A stretch of DNA of 64,000 nt from JACXVD01 sp020446665 (GCA_041396905.1 JAWKXQ010000004.1:62001-126000); one strand, 5' to 3'. Shown: positions 25,372 through 34,739, counted from the stretch's first letter. Numbers and translations: made by a program. The notes: generated by a model not told the origin, from the letters alone.

Positions 25372-25676
25372 GGTAGTGCGTGTCCTTCGGTGTTGGTCTT
25401 TGGCGTTGCTATGGCGCTTTGTCCGCCCGCGTCAAGCACCCGATAGCAGCTTTGCGCTTCGCTGGCCGGTCCGCGCCGTAGCGGAAGCGCCAGCAATTCC
25501 ATCACGATCACCCCTTTTCCCAGCGGCATGGTGAGCACATCACCCGCCATCACGCTCTGGCTGGCGCGCAGCACACGCTCGCCATTGCGGCGAATATGGC
25601 CCTGATCGACCATGGCATGAGCAAGTGACCGGCTGCGCGCAAAGCGCAAATAATAGAGCAAGCGATCAATCCGCAT
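25368..25676 (-). CDS. S4-domain RNA-binding protein (HslR-like)
   Basis: A 102-residue protein whose first half is an S4 RNA-binding domain: MRIDRLLYYLRFARSRSLA, then HIRRNGERVLRASQSVMAGDVL. This matches the heat-shock protein 15 (HslR) group that binds stalled 50S subunits. ATG 25676 is chosen; GTG at 25691 would add five residues. The gene lies between the Suv3-like helicase and fdxA, overlapping the latter, and the three form a probable operon. Confidence 0.82.
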   Translation of the reverse strand: MRIDRLLYYLRFARSRSLAHAMVDQGHIRRNGERVLRASQSVMAGDVLTMPLGKGVIVMELLALPLRRGPASEAQSCYRVLDAGGQSAIATPKTNTEGHALP

Positions 25677-25704
25677 TGCCCCGGCTGCCACCGTCAGATC
25701 CGTC

Positions 25705-28272
25705 TCACTTGAGGAGATCGGCCAGCCCGGCAAAGGCCTTGCCCGTCGCGGGCCCGGCTGCCGATTCGGGTTTGCGTGGGGGCTTTGCTCCCTTGCGGGG
25801 GCCCTTCGGCCCGTGCCGGTCTGGCCTGGGGCCACCAGCCCGCTCCGCCTTGCGCCGCGAAGGCCGCCATTCCCATCTGTCGGGCATGGGGGGGCCGAAC
25901 ATGGCTTCCGCCAGCGGGCGTGCACGTTGAACGCGGAACCCGGCAGCCCCGAGCAGACGCTGGTAATTCTCTTCCGTCAGCCCGGTGGAGACTGCCAGGG
26001 CCGAACTCATCGCGAAATGCCTGCCATTCGCTTTGGACCGTGCATCGTGAACCGCCCGGAGCAATTTCTCCGCGATGTCGATCCGCACGAACTGGTCGCC
26101 TGCGGGCCGATAGCCGGACGGCAACTTGCCTTCCCCCGGCAGAACCGCCCGCATCGCCGGCTCAAGCGGGCGCTTGTCAGCACCAATCGCATGCAGCAAC
26201 TGGCGCGGCGCAGGCTTCAGCATATCGCGCGCGAAAATGTCGAGCGCGCCGAAATTCACGCCCAGTTTGCGCAGGAAGGGGCGCATTTCCTTGGGCAAAT
26301 GTTCCAGCCCGGCCCTTTCGCGGCTGACATAACCCAGCCCATCGACCAGCGTCAGCAGCAAGGCGCGGGCCTGCGACCCGGCTTCAGGGTCGCGTGCGGC
26401 CTCGGTCAGTTTGCGCAGCGGGGCCAGCGGTTCGAGCTGTTTCGCCAGCCAGCCAGCCAGCGCGGCAAGGAATTCTGCACGCTCCATCTCGGGAATCAGG
26501 CTCAGCTCCCGCTCTGCGACAAGGCGCGGCTCGCTCACTTCGCGATCAGTCTCCAGCCTGGCCAGAACCCGTCCTTCCCAATGGATCGCGCCGCGCTCCA
26601 GAGTCACGGTCTCGAACCCGCTTTCTGCAAGGGCGCGGGCGCGCTTTGCCAGCAGGCCGGGCAAGGCCTTCTCCCCCGCAGACAGCAACATCTTGCGGTC
26701 TGCATGATTGGCCTGGTGATCCACGGTGAAATGGAACCCCTGCACCGCGCCGATCACTTCACCTTCCACGCTGACCACGCCATCATCGCCCAGTTCCACG
26801 GGCAATAGCGACGCATCCTGTCCCAAAGCTTTCATCAGGATCGCTGTCCTCCTGTTCACGAAACGCTCGGTCAGGCGCGCATGGAGCGCATCGGAGAGCT
26901 TCGCTTCCACTGCCCGTGCCCGGGCAGCCATTTCATCACGCGCCAGCACCCAATCGGGCCGCTGGCAAATATAGGCCCAAGTCCGGATCGCCGCGATCCG
27001 GCCCTGCAGCGTATCAATGCCGCCTTGCATATTGTCCAGTTCCGCAATGCGGGCAGCGGCGAAATCCGCGCCGATGTGGCCTTGTTGCAAGTCTTGCCAC
27101 AACCGCGCCACGAAACGGGCATGCATTTCCACCCCTTGCTGGCGGAAATCCGGGAGCGAGCAGGCTTCCCAGAATCGTCGCACCAGCGCCGCCCCGCGCA
27201 CGTCATGGATCAGCGGCGTATCCGCCAGCCTGCGCAAGACAGCCAGGTCTATTGCCTCGGGCGCTGCGGCCAGCCCCGGCTCCCCCGGCGGGGCGGCCAG
27301 ATCATCAATCAGCAGGCTGACGGACTCAAAGCGCGGCTCGGCCTCGCGCCAGAACAACTTTGTCAGCGGCGCAAAGCGATGTTCCTCGATCGCATAAATC
27401 TCGTCTTCCGTGAATTCCGGCGCCTCACGTCCGGCTCCGCCTATGCCGGACAGAGTGCCAAAACTGCCATCGCGCTGATGCCGCCCGGCGCGCCCGGCAA
27501 TCTGCGCCATCTCCGCCGGATGCAGCCGCCTTTTGCGCCGCCCGTCAAATTTTTCCAACGCGGCAAAGGCGACATGGCCGACATCGAGATTGAGCCCCAT
27601 GCCGATCGCGTCAGTCGCGACGATGTAATCGACTTCGCCTGACTGAAAGAGTTCGACCTGCTTGTTGCGCGTCTCCGGGCTGAGCGCGCCCATCACCACT
27701 GCCGCCCCTCCGCGAAAGCGCCGCAGCATTTCCGCCACTGCATAGACCTGCTCGGTGGAGAAGGCGACCACTGCGCTGCGCGGCGGCAGGCGTGATAATT
27801 TGCGCGTGCCCGCATGGGTCAGCGTGGAAAAGCGCGGACGGCCGATGATCTCGGCTTTGGGAAGCAATTGCCGCACCAGCGGCTCCAGCGTGGCGGAACC
27901 CAGCAGCATGGTCTCTTCCCGTCCGCGCGCATGCAGCAGGCGGTCCGTGAAAATATGCCCCCGTTCAGGGTCTGCGCCGATCTGCGCTTCATCCAGCGCG
28001 ATAAAGGCCAGCTTGCCCGCATCTCGCGGCATCGCTTCGGCGGTGCACAGGAAATAGCGCGCATCAGGCGGCTCGATCCGCTCTTCCCCGGTGATCAGCG
28101 CGACTTGCTTCTCACCCTTGATCGCCACCACCCGGTCATAGACTTCGCGCGCCAGCAATCGCAGCGGGAAGCCGATGGCTCCGCTCGAATGGCCGCACAT
28201 CCGCTCGATGGCGAGATGGGTCTTGCCGGTATTGGTCGGCCCAAGGACCGCCTTGATCGCATTGTCGCTCAC
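25705..28272 (-). CDS. Suv3-like DEAD/DEAH-box RNA helicase
   Basis: An SF2 helicase of about 855 residues resembling the mitochondrial RNA helicase Suv3, common in alphaproteobacteria. Motif I is LGPTNTGKTHLAIERM, motif II LDEAQIGADPERGH, motif III LGSAT, and motif VI QIAGRAGRHQRDG. The central part has Suv3-type helical sections, and the last 60 residues are strongly basic (PSRRKAERAGGPRPDRHGPK), likely binding RNA. GTG 28272 starts just before the first motif; ATG 28341 is possible and would add 23 residues with a Cys-rich stretch. The S4-domain gene and fdxA follow in the same operon. Confidence 0.85.
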   Translation of the reverse strand: MSDNAIKAVLGPTNTGKTHLAIERMCGHSSGAIGFPLRLLAREVYDRVVAIKGEKQVALITGEERIEPPDARYFLCTAEAMPRDAGKLAFIALDEAQIGADPERGHIFTDRLLHARGREETMLLGSATLEPLVRQLLPKAEIIGRPRFSTLTHAGTRKLSRLPPRSAVVAFSTEQVYAVAEMLRRFRGGAAVVMGALSPETRNKQVELFQSGEVDYIVATDAIGMGLNLDVGHVAFAALEKFDGRRKRRLHPAEMAQIAGRAGRHQRDGSFGTLSGIGGAGREAPEFTEDEIYAIEEHRFAPLTKLFWREAEPRFESVSLLIDDLAAPPGEPGLAAAPEAIDLAVLRRLADTPLIHDVRGAALVRRFWEACSLPDFRQQGVEMHARFVARLWQDLQQGHIGADFAAARIAELDNMQGGIDTLQGRIAAIRTWAYICQRPDWVLARDEMAARARAVEAKLSDALHARLTERFVNRRTAILMKALGQDASLLPVELGDDGVVSVEGEVIGAVQGFHFTVDHQANHADRKMLLSAGEKALPGLLAKRARALAESGFETVTLERGAIHWEGRVLARLETDREVSEPRLVAERELSLIPEMERAEFLAALAGWLAKQLEPLAPLRKLTEAARDPEAGSQARALLLTLVDGLGYVSRERAGLEHLPKEMRPFLRKLGVNFGALDIFARDMLKPAPRQLLHAIGADKRPLEPAMRAVLPGEGKLPSGYRPAGDQFVRIDIAEKLLRAVHDARSKANGRHFAMSSALAVSTGLTEENYQRLLGAAGFRVQRARPLAEAMFGPPMPDRWEWRPSRRKAERAGGPRPDRHGPKGPRKGAKPPRKPESAAGPATGKAFAGLADLLK

Positions 28273-28363
28273 GCGGCAGTGATGGCATTGCTGGCAGGGC
28301 GATTCAATCGGGCCATCCACAGTTGAAACGCCTTGCCGCATGGCGGAGTCGGATCGTCGCGGT

Positions 28364-28379
28364 TTAAGTCGGTGTTAAC
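28364..28379. promoter_or_regulatory. consensus CtrA-binding box
   Basis: TTAA-GTCGGTG-TTAAC matches the Caulobacter CtrA consensus TTAA-N7-TTAAC without mismatch. It sits between the divergent helicase gene and the M23 peptidase gene, 88 bases before the latter. Confidence 0.6.
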
Positions 28380-28466
28380 TTCAATCAGGCACAGTTTTTC
28401 GGCATTGGAGGCCTGCGGGTCGGGTCTTGCGCGAATGAACTGGCAGGGCCGCAAAAGGAGATCGTT

Positions 28467-30089
28467 GTGTACCAGTCGCGCGCGCATGATGATGCCGCCA
28501 TGGGCCCTGCGCAGGATGCAGGCGAAGGCTGGCGCGCGGCGGCGCTTACGCATTCGCAAATGGTCCCGGAAAAAGGCCCGAAAGTGCTGCAGCGCGCGCG
28601 CAGCTGGCGCGAACGGTTTGATGAATGGCGCTTCGCCACTTCCCAGAAACTGGACGGGCTGGATCTGGCCCCGGATCTTGCCAGCGAGATTGGCAGCAAG
28701 CGCTGGTTTCGCGGGCTGGGCACCATGCTCGGCCTGTCCGCCGTGGCGCTGGCATTCTGGCCGGATTTCGGCCCTCTGCAGGCTGCGCCGGCCATGGAAA
28801 TTGACCGGCCCGTGCGCGATGAATTTCGCAGCCAGATGATCCTGCCGCTGGCGCTGGGTGCGGATAGTGGCCGCCATATGGGTGCGACCGATGCCGTGAT
28901 CCCGCTTAAGTCCGCACCGGAACGGCCCACGGTCGAACTACTGGCGACGCTGGTGAGAGGGGACAGTTTCGGGCGCATGCTCCAGCGCGCCGGGGTTGGC
29001 TCCGGCGACGCTGCGCGGATCAGCGAACTGGTGGCAGGCGCGATCCCGCTTTCCGATATCGAACCGGGCACACAGGTAGACATCATCCTCGGGCGTCGCC
29101 CTCAGCCGGGCGCATCGCGTCCGCTGGACAGTCTCTCTTTCCGCGCGCGGTTTGATCTTGAGCTGGCGATCAGCCGTGCGGGCGGCGCATTGGCGCTGGA
29201 ACGCCGCCCGATCCGGGTGGACGAAACACCGCTGCGTATTCGCGGCACTGTCGGCGGCAGCCTCTATCGTTCAGCCCGCGCGGCTGGGGCGCCTGCTACA
29301 GCAGTGCAGCAATATCTGGAAACCGTGGGCGAGCATCTCGACCTCGACAGCGCGCTCCGTTCCAGCGATACTTTCGACATTATCATCTCCTATCGCCGCG
29401 CTGCCACCGGCGAAGTACAGGCCGGCCGCCTGCTTTATGCCGGGATCGAACGCGACGGGAAGCCGCGCACGCAATTGATGCGCTGGGGCAGCGAAGGCCG
29501 CTTTTTCGAAGCCTCTGGCGTAGGTGAACAGCGCAATGGCCTGCTTTCGCCCGTGCCGGGCAGCGTGTCTTCGCGCTATGGCATGCGGCGTCACCCGATC
29601 CTGGGCTATCGCCGGATGCATCGGGGGCAGGATTATCGCGCCAGCTATGGCACGCCAATCGTGGCGGTCAGCGATGGCCGCGTGTCGGGCGCCGGGCGCA
29701 TGGGCGGCTGCGGCATTGCCGTGCGGCTGAGCCATGGCGGCGGGCTGGAAACGCGCTATTGCCATATGAGCCGTCTGGCCGTGCGCGGCGGGCAATCGGT
29801 CCGGCGCGGGCAGGTGATAGGCTATGTCGGCTCGACCGGCCTCTCCACCGGGGCGCATCTCCATTATGAAATGTATCGCGGCGGCCAGTCGGTCGATCCG
29901 GCCTCTGTCCGCTATGTCACCCGCGCGCAATTGAGCGGTGAGGAATTGCGCGCTTTCCGCGCCTCGCTGGACAAGCTCAAGACGGTTGAACCCGGCGCTG
30001 CGCTCGCTTCGCTTGCCCCGCGCGAAACGGAACAGGCAGAGCCGGAGCGCGAGATCGAAAAAGTCGCCAATCCGCGCAAGCTGCGCTGA
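28467..30089 (+). CDS. M23-family metallopeptidase (LytM type), membrane-anchored
   Basis: A 540-residue cell-wall endopeptidase. A hydrophobic anchor lies at about residues 81-104 (FRGLGTMLGLSAVALAFWP). A long periplasmic region with an OapA/LysM-like section (IPLSDIEPGTQVDIILGRR) follows. The LytM domain has the zinc ligands in MHRGQDYRA and HLHYE and the catalytic histidine in YCHMS, so it should be active. GTG 28467 is preceded by AAAAGGAG at six bases. The consensus CtrA box upstream suggests cell-cycle control. hemB follows 39 bases later. Confidence 0.88.
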   Translation: MYQSRAHDDAAMGPAQDAGEGWRAAALTHSQMVPEKGPKVLQRARSWRERFDEWRFATSQKLDGLDLAPDLASEIGSKRWFRGLGTMLGLSAVALAFWPDFGPLQAAPAMEIDRPVRDEFRSQMILPLALGADSGRHMGATDAVIPLKSAPERPTVELLATLVRGDSFGRMLQRAGVGSGDAARISELVAGAIPLSDIEPGTQVDIILGRRPQPGASRPLDSLSFRARFDLELAISRAGGALALERRPIRVDETPLRIRGTVGGSLYRSARAAGAPATAVQQYLETVGEHLDLDSALRSSDTFDIIISYRRAATGEVQAGRLLYAGIERDGKPRTQLMRWGSEGRFFEASGVGEQRNGLLSPVPGSVSSRYGMRRHPILGYRRMHRGQDYRASYGTPIVAVSDGRVSGAGRMGGCGIAVRLSHGGGLETRYCHMSRLAVRGGQSVRRGQVIGYVGSTGLSTGAHLHYEMYRGGQSVDPASVRYVTRAQLSGEELRAFRASLDKLKTVEPGAALASLAPRETEQAEPEREIEKVANPRKLR

Positions 30090-30128
30090 TTGATTGAACC
30101 TCCACGCCAATTCCGGCAGACCACGGCC

Positions 30129-31124
30129 ATGACAGCTTCCTATCCCGCCATCCGCCTGCGCCGCACCCGTGCCCATGGGTGGAGTCGTGCGCTCCACCGC
30201 GAACATGTACTGACCCCGGCAGAGCTGATCTGGCCGCTCTTTGTCACAGAGGGCGAAGGGGTGGAGCAACCCGTTGCGTCGCTGCCCGGTGTCTCGCGCT
30301 GGTCGGTCGATCTGATTGTGGCCCGCGCGAAGGAAGCGGTGGCGCTGGGCATCCCCTGCCTTGCGCTGTTCCCCAATACACAGCCGGAACGCCGCAGCGA
30401 GCGGGGCGAGGAAGCGCTCAATCCCGACAATCTCATGTGCCGCGCAATTCGCGCGATCAAGGACGCTTGCGGGAATGATATCGGCGTGCTGACTGACGTC
30501 GCGCTCGATCCCTATACCAGCCATGGCCAGGACGGGTTGGTGGATGATGATGGCTATGTCCTCAATGACGCCACGATGGAAATTCTGGTGGGTCAGGCGC
30601 TTAATCAGGCGGCGGCGGGTGCGGATATCATTGCGCCGTCGGACATGATGGACGGGCGCGTTGGCGCCATTCGTGCGGCATTGGAGGCAGATCGTCACGC
30701 CAATGTGCAGGTGATGGCCTATGCCGCCAAATATGCCTCGGCCTTTTATGGTCCGTTCCGTGACGCCGTGGGCTCGGGCGGTCTGCTGAAAGGGGACAAG
30801 AAAAGCTACCAGATGGATCCGGCCAATTCAGAGGAAGCCCTGCGCGAAGTCGCGCTGGATATTGCCGAAGGGGCTGACAGCGTGATGGTAAAACCGGGCC
30901 TGCCCTATCTCGATATTGTCCGCCGGGTGAAGGAGCGCTTCGAAGTGCCGGTCTTCGCCTATCAGGTAAGCGGCGAATATGCGATGATCGAAGCGGCGGT
31001 TGCGGCGGGTGCGGCAGACCGTGACGCGCTGGTGCTGGAGACTTTGCTGTCTTTCCGCCGTGCGGGATGCAGCGGTGTGTTGACCTACCATGCCGCGCAT
31101 GCGGCTCGGCTGCTGAATGGCTGA
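30129..31124 (+). CDS. hemB: delta-aminolevulinic acid dehydratase (porphobilinogen synthase)
   Basis: Condenses two 5-aminolevulinate molecules to porphobilinogen. The 331-residue product contains both active-site lysines: YAAKYASAFYGPFRDA and VMVKPGLPYLDI. The metal-site region reads DVALDPYTSHGQDGLV, with aspartates and no cysteine triad, so it is the magnesium-type rather than zinc-type enzyme. PSDMMDGRVGAIR is a further signature. ATG 30129 gives the usual N-terminus (RLRRTRAHGWSRALHREH). The gene overlaps the GNAT gene by eight bases. Confidence 0.96.
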   Translation: MTASYPAIRLRRTRAHGWSRALHREHVLTPAELIWPLFVTEGEGVEQPVASLPGVSRWSVDLIVARAKEAVALGIPCLALFPNTQPERRSERGEEALNPDNLMCRAIRAIKDACGNDIGVLTDVALDPYTSHGQDGLVDDDGYVLNDATMEILVGQALNQAAAGADIIAPSDMMDGRVGAIRAALEADRHANVQVMAYAAKYASAFYGPFRDAVGSGGLLKGDKKSYQMDPANSEEALREVALDIAEGADSVMVKPGLPYLDIVRRVKERFEVPVFAYQVSGEYAMIEAAVAAGAADRDALVLETLLSFRRAGCSGVLTYHAAHAARLLNG

Positions 31125-31674
31125 CATCCACCACGAAACCGTGCGGCTGATCCTGCGCGACTGGCAGGATGGCGACTGGGAGCCGTTCTGGCGGCACACC
31201 AACACGCCTGCCGTCATGCGCTGGCTGGGCGGGGTATGTGATGACGCCAAGAGGGAGGCCGCACAGGCCCGGCTGTTATCCTACAAGCGGGATCATGGCT
31301 TCACCTTCTGGGCGGTAGAACGCAAGGAAGACAAGGCGTTACTCGGATTTTGCGGGCTCAAGCGCAGCAATCAGGCGGGCGGGCCACAAGGCATGATGGA
31401 AGTGGGCTGGCGCCTGCGCGAAGATGCCTGGGGGCAGGGCTATGCCAGAGAAGCTGCCAGCGCGGCGCTCGATCTGGCGTTTGAGCAGTTTGGTGCGGAA
31501 GAGGTGATTGCGCTCACGGTCCAGGGCAATGCTCCCAGCTGGGGGCTGATGCTGCGGTTGGGCATGAAACGGCGCGAAGATCTCGATTTCGACAATGACG
31601 AATTCGACGTCGAGACCGGACGGATTATTGTTTATTCGATCAGCCAGCGCGACTGGCACAGGGGGGCTGCATGA
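31117..31674 (+). CDS. GNAT-family N-acetyltransferase (RimJ/RimL type)
   Basis: A 185-residue acetyltransferase. It starts ETVRLILRDWQDGDWEPFWRH, typical of the RimJ/RimL group. The acetyl-CoA pyrophosphate loop is WGQGYAREAASAALDLAF. NAPSWGLMLRLGMKRRED is the usual C-terminal motif. The substrate is unknown; relatives acetylate protein N-termini or small amines. It overlaps hemB and the following fused synthase gene by a few bases, so all three are translationally coupled. Confidence 0.85.
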   Translation: MADIHHETVRLILRDWQDGDWEPFWRHTNTPAVMRWLGGVCDDAKREAAQARLLSYKRDHGFTFWAVERKEDKALLGFCGLKRSNQAGGPQGMMEVGWRLREDAWGQGYAREAASAALDLAFEQFGAEEVIALTVQGNAPSWGLMLRLGMKRREDLDFDNDEFDVETGRIIVYSISQRDWHRGAA

Positions 31675-33893
31675 CGCGGACAACGCGCACTGCATTATTT
31701 GTCGTGACTATCCTGACGGGCAGCTTCCTGCTGTTCCTCGTACAGCCGCTGGTGGCGCGCATGGCGCTGCCGCTGCTGGGCGGTGCGCCCAATGTCTGGA
31801 ACAGCGCGATGCTGGTCTATCAGGCGCTGTTGCTGGGCGGCTATGCCTATGCGCATTTCCTGTCGCGCTGGCCGCTGAAGCGGCAGGCGATGGTGCATGT
31901 GGCTTTGCTGGCACTGGCCGGCCTGACCTTGCCGATTGCTCTGGCCGATCTTTCCCCGCCGCAGCCAGGTTGGGAGGCGCTGTGGGTCCCGGCCTTGCTC
32001 GCGCTCACGATTGGCCCAGTCTTCTTCCTCGTTTCCGCGCAGGCCCCGCTGATGCAGCGCTGGTTCGCGGCGGATGAAAGCGCGGGTGATCCCTACTGGC
32101 TCTATGCCGCGTCCAATATTGGCAGCTTTGCCGGTTTGCTCAGCTATCCGCTGCTGTTCGAGCCGGGCCTGTCGCTGCGTTCGCAAAGCCTTGTCTGGAC
32201 CGTGCTCTATGCCGGTCTTGTCCTGCTGGTTGCAGCCGTGGCGGCAGCGCGCTGGCGGGCTGAGCCTGCTGTAGCCGTCGAGACTGATGCCACCACGACG
32301 CCAAGGGAACCGCTTGGAACAAAACGCATTTTGCTCTGGCTCGCGCTGGCTGCCGTGCCTTCGGGGCTGATGCTGTCGACGACCACCCATCTCACCACCG
32401 ACATTGTGGCCATGCCGCTGTTGTGGGTCATCCCGCTGGGACTCTATCTGCTCAGCTATGTCCCGGCCTTTGCCGCCAACCGCACAGTGACACGGGCGAT
32501 TTCCTACATCGCTCCGCTGGTGGTGGTGCTGGCAGGCAGCCTTGCCATGGTCAGCCAGGGCAGTGCCGACATGATGGGCGCGCTGGCGGCGATCGTGATG
32601 CTGTTCGTGGTGGCGGTGGCTCTTCACGGTCGAATGTATGACACGCGGCCGGACGCGTCGCAGCTCACCGCCTTTTACCTGATCATGTCCGCCGGTGGCG
32701 CATTGGGCGGGCTGTTTACCGCGCTGGTTGCTCCGCTCGTGTTTGACTGGGTGTGGGAACACGCAATGCTGGTGCTTGCCGCGGCTATCCTGTTGCCCGG
32801 CATGAAGTGGCTTGACTGGATGGAGCGGCTGGGCTGGCGCAAGGTCCTGCGCCTGGCGGTGATCCTCGCCTGTCTGATCATTGCGCTGCAATTGAGTACA
32901 AAGATTTATGGCGAAATCTATTACGGGGACCAGCGGCTGGTGTGGGCGCTGACCGGAGTGATCGCCGTAGCGGCCATGCTGGTCTTTGCCCATCGCTGGG
33001 CCTTTGTCGCGATCCTTGGCGTTCTGATGCTGTCTCATGGCGGCATTGATACGCTGCAGACATCCTATAATGGCCTGCGCAGCCGTTCCTATTTCGGGAT
33101 CTATACGATCCGCGAATTCGCCGATACGCAGGTGCGCACGCTGGCCCATGGCACCACCATGCATGGCAAGCAGCATGTCGAGCCGGAACGCGCGCTGGAG
33201 CCGACCAGCTATTACACTGCAACCTCCGGTGTCGGCCTCACTCTCGCCAATGCCGGCAAGATCTATGGCAAGGGCGCAAGGGTGGGCGTGGTCGGCCTGG
33301 GGGCGGGCACTCTCGCCTGCTATCGCGAGCCGGACCAGACCTATGATTTCTTTGAAATCGACCCGGCGATCCTCGCCTATAGCGAATCCGGCACTTTCAC
33401 TTTCATGAAAGCCTGCGCGCCGGATGCGGTCACGCATATTGGCGATGCCCGGCTGAAACTGGACGAAATGCCAAAGGGCACGTTTGATGTGCTGGTGATC
33501 GATGCCTTCTCGTCAGATGCGATCCCGCTGCATCTCATCACGCAGGAAGCGATTGATACCTATCAGAAAGCGCTGAAGCCTGACGGGTTGCTGCTGTTCC
33601 ATATCTCCAACCGCTATATCGACCTTAATCCGGTCCTCTCGGCGGCGGCGCAGGAACGCGGCTGGGAAATGCGCATTCGTGACGATATTGCCGAGGAAGG
33701 CGATGATCCTACCAAGGCTCCGTCTGACTGGGTCGTTACCAGCCCGGATGCAAAACGGATCGAACAATTGCTGGAACTGAGCAAGGATCGCGTTTGGGTG
33801 CGGCTGGCGGTGACAGAGGATCCGGCATGGACGGATGATTATGCGTCGATCCTGCCTTTCATTCGCTGGGAAAACATGCTTTCCAAACATTGA
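31671..33893 (+). CDS. fused MFS-like / spermidine synthase-like membrane protein
   Basis: A 740-residue protein with two parts. The first 470 residues hold roughly twelve or more hydrophobic segments (for example ALFVVTILTGSFLLFLVQPLVARM), with an acidic loop near residue 205. The C-terminal part is a SAM-dependent methyltransferase/spermidine synthase fold: VGVVGLGAGTLACY, FFEIDPAIL, and DVLVIDAFSSDAIPLHLIT. Whether it makes polyamines is not known; fused proteins of this type usually lack proof of function. Its ATG overlaps the GNAT stop by four bases, and its stop overlaps the next gene's start. Confidence 0.85.
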   Translation: MTRTTRTALFVVTILTGSFLLFLVQPLVARMALPLLGGAPNVWNSAMLVYQALLLGGYAYAHFLSRWPLKRQAMVHVALLALAGLTLPIALADLSPPQPGWEALWVPALLALTIGPVFFLVSAQAPLMQRWFAADESAGDPYWLYAASNIGSFAGLLSYPLLFEPGLSLRSQSLVWTVLYAGLVLLVAAVAAARWRAEPAVAVETDATTTPREPLGTKRILLWLALAAVPSGLMLSTTTHLTTDIVAMPLLWVIPLGLYLLSYVPAFAANRTVTRAISYIAPLVVVLAGSLAMVSQGSADMMGALAAIVMLFVVAVALHGRMYDTRPDASQLTAFYLIMSAGGALGGLFTALVAPLVFDWVWEHAMLVLAAAILLPGMKWLDWMERLGWRKVLRLAVILACLIIALQLSTKIYGEIYYGDQRLVWALTGVIAVAAMLVFAHRWAFVAILGVLMLSHGGIDTLQTSYNGLRSRSYFGIYTIREFADTQVRTLAHGTTMHGKQHVEPERALEPTSYYTATSGVGLTLANAGKIYGKGARVGVVGLGAGTLACYREPDQTYDFFEIDPAILAYSESGTFTFMKACAPDAVTHIGDARLKLDEMPKGTFDVLVIDAFSSDAIPLHLITQEAIDTYQKALKPDGLLLFHISNRYIDLNPVLSAAAQERGWEMRIRDDIAEEGDDPTKAPSDWVVTSPDAKRIEQLLELSKDRVWVRLAVTEDPAWTDDYASILPFIRWENMLSKH

Positions 33894-34477
33894 TGAACAC
33901 ATACAGACCAGACGTTTCGATCATTCCCATCCACGGGAAGACTCCGCGTATCCACGACAGCGCCTTTATCGCGCCCGGGTGCCGCATCATTGGTGATGTG
34001 GAAATTGGGCCGGACAGCTCCGTGTGGTATAATTGTGTGATCCGGGGCGATGTGAACCGGATCGTGATCGGCGCGCGCAGCAATATTCAGGACGGGACCG
34101 TCATCCATTGCGATTCGCCCAGCCCGCGCGATCCGGGTGGTTTTCCAACCACGATTGGCGATGATGTGCTGATCGGCCACAATGCGATGGTCCATGGCTG
34201 CACGCTGGAGGATCGCGCTTTCGTCGGCCTTTCCGCCACGGTGATGAATGGCTGCGTGATCGAAGGCGACGCCATGCTGGCGGCAGGCGCGATGCTGACA
34301 CAGGGCAAGCATATGAAGGCGCGCGAATTATGGGCTGGGGCGCCAGCCAGGCTCCTGCGCGAACTGCCTGATGCCGCGATTGCGGACATGCGGCTGGGCG
34401 TGGCGCATTATGTCGAAAATGCCAAACGCCACGCAGCGGCGATTGCTGCGATGGACAATGGCGCGGCCAAAAGCTGA
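33893..34477 (+). CDS. gamma-carbonic anhydrase-like hexapeptide protein
   Basis: A 194-residue left-handed beta-helix protein of the YrdA/PaaY type. Hexapeptide repeats begin with FIAPGCRIIGDVEIGPDSSVWYN. The three zinc-ligand histidines expected for gamma-class enzymes are in TVIHCDSP and IGHNAMVHGCTL. GDVNRIVIGARSNIQDGT is the usual core. Activity as carbonic anhydrase is not certain in this subfamily. ATG 33893 shares one base with the stop codon upstream (TGATG). DUF167 overlaps its end by 20 bases. Confidence 0.87.
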   Translation: MNTYRPDVSIIPIHGKTPRIHDSAFIAPGCRIIGDVEIGPDSSVWYNCVIRGDVNRIVIGARSNIQDGTVIHCDSPSPRDPGGFPTTIGDDVLIGHNAMVHGCTLEDRAFVGLSATVMNGCVIEGDAMLAAGAMLTQGKHMKARELWAGAPARLLRELPDAAIADMRLGVAHYVENAKRHAAAIAAMDNGAAKS

Positions 34478-34739
34478 TTTTCCGCCCGCTGAGGCAATTT
34501 GCGCTCTGGCAGATAGCGAAGGGCGGCTGGCCCTGCGCGTCACCCCCGGCGCGCGCAGCGAAGGGATCGAGCTGGGCGAGGGGGTCTTGCTGGTAAAAGT
34601 GCGGACCAGGCCGCAGGACGGCGCTGCCAATGAGGCGGTGTTGAAAATGCTGGCAAAATCGCTCGGCATTGCGACGTCACGACTGCGCTTGTTGCGCGGC
34701 GCAACCGGGCGCGACAAGCTGGTGCAAATCGCGGATTAA
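34458..34739 (+). CDS. DUF167 (YggU-family) protein
   Basis: A 93-residue protein with the DUF167 core: LALRVTPGARSEGIEL, VKVRTRPQDGAANEAVLKML and LLRGATGRDKLVQI. The fold is known; its biological role is not. It starts inside the gamma-carbonic anhydrase gene in another frame and ends four bases into the convergent truncated haemoglobin gene. Confidence 0.87.
   Translation: MARPKADFPPAEAICALADSEGRLALRVTPGARSEGIELGEGVLLVKVRTRPQDGAANEAVLKMLAKSLGIATSRLRLLRGATGRDKLVQIAD

Noticed and set aside
31695..33437. 580-codon open frame on the minus strand
   Set aside because: It lies fully antisense to the fused MFS/spermidine synthase gene, has an implausible Arg/Gln/His-rich composition and no recognisable motif; it is a by-product of GC-rich codon bias.
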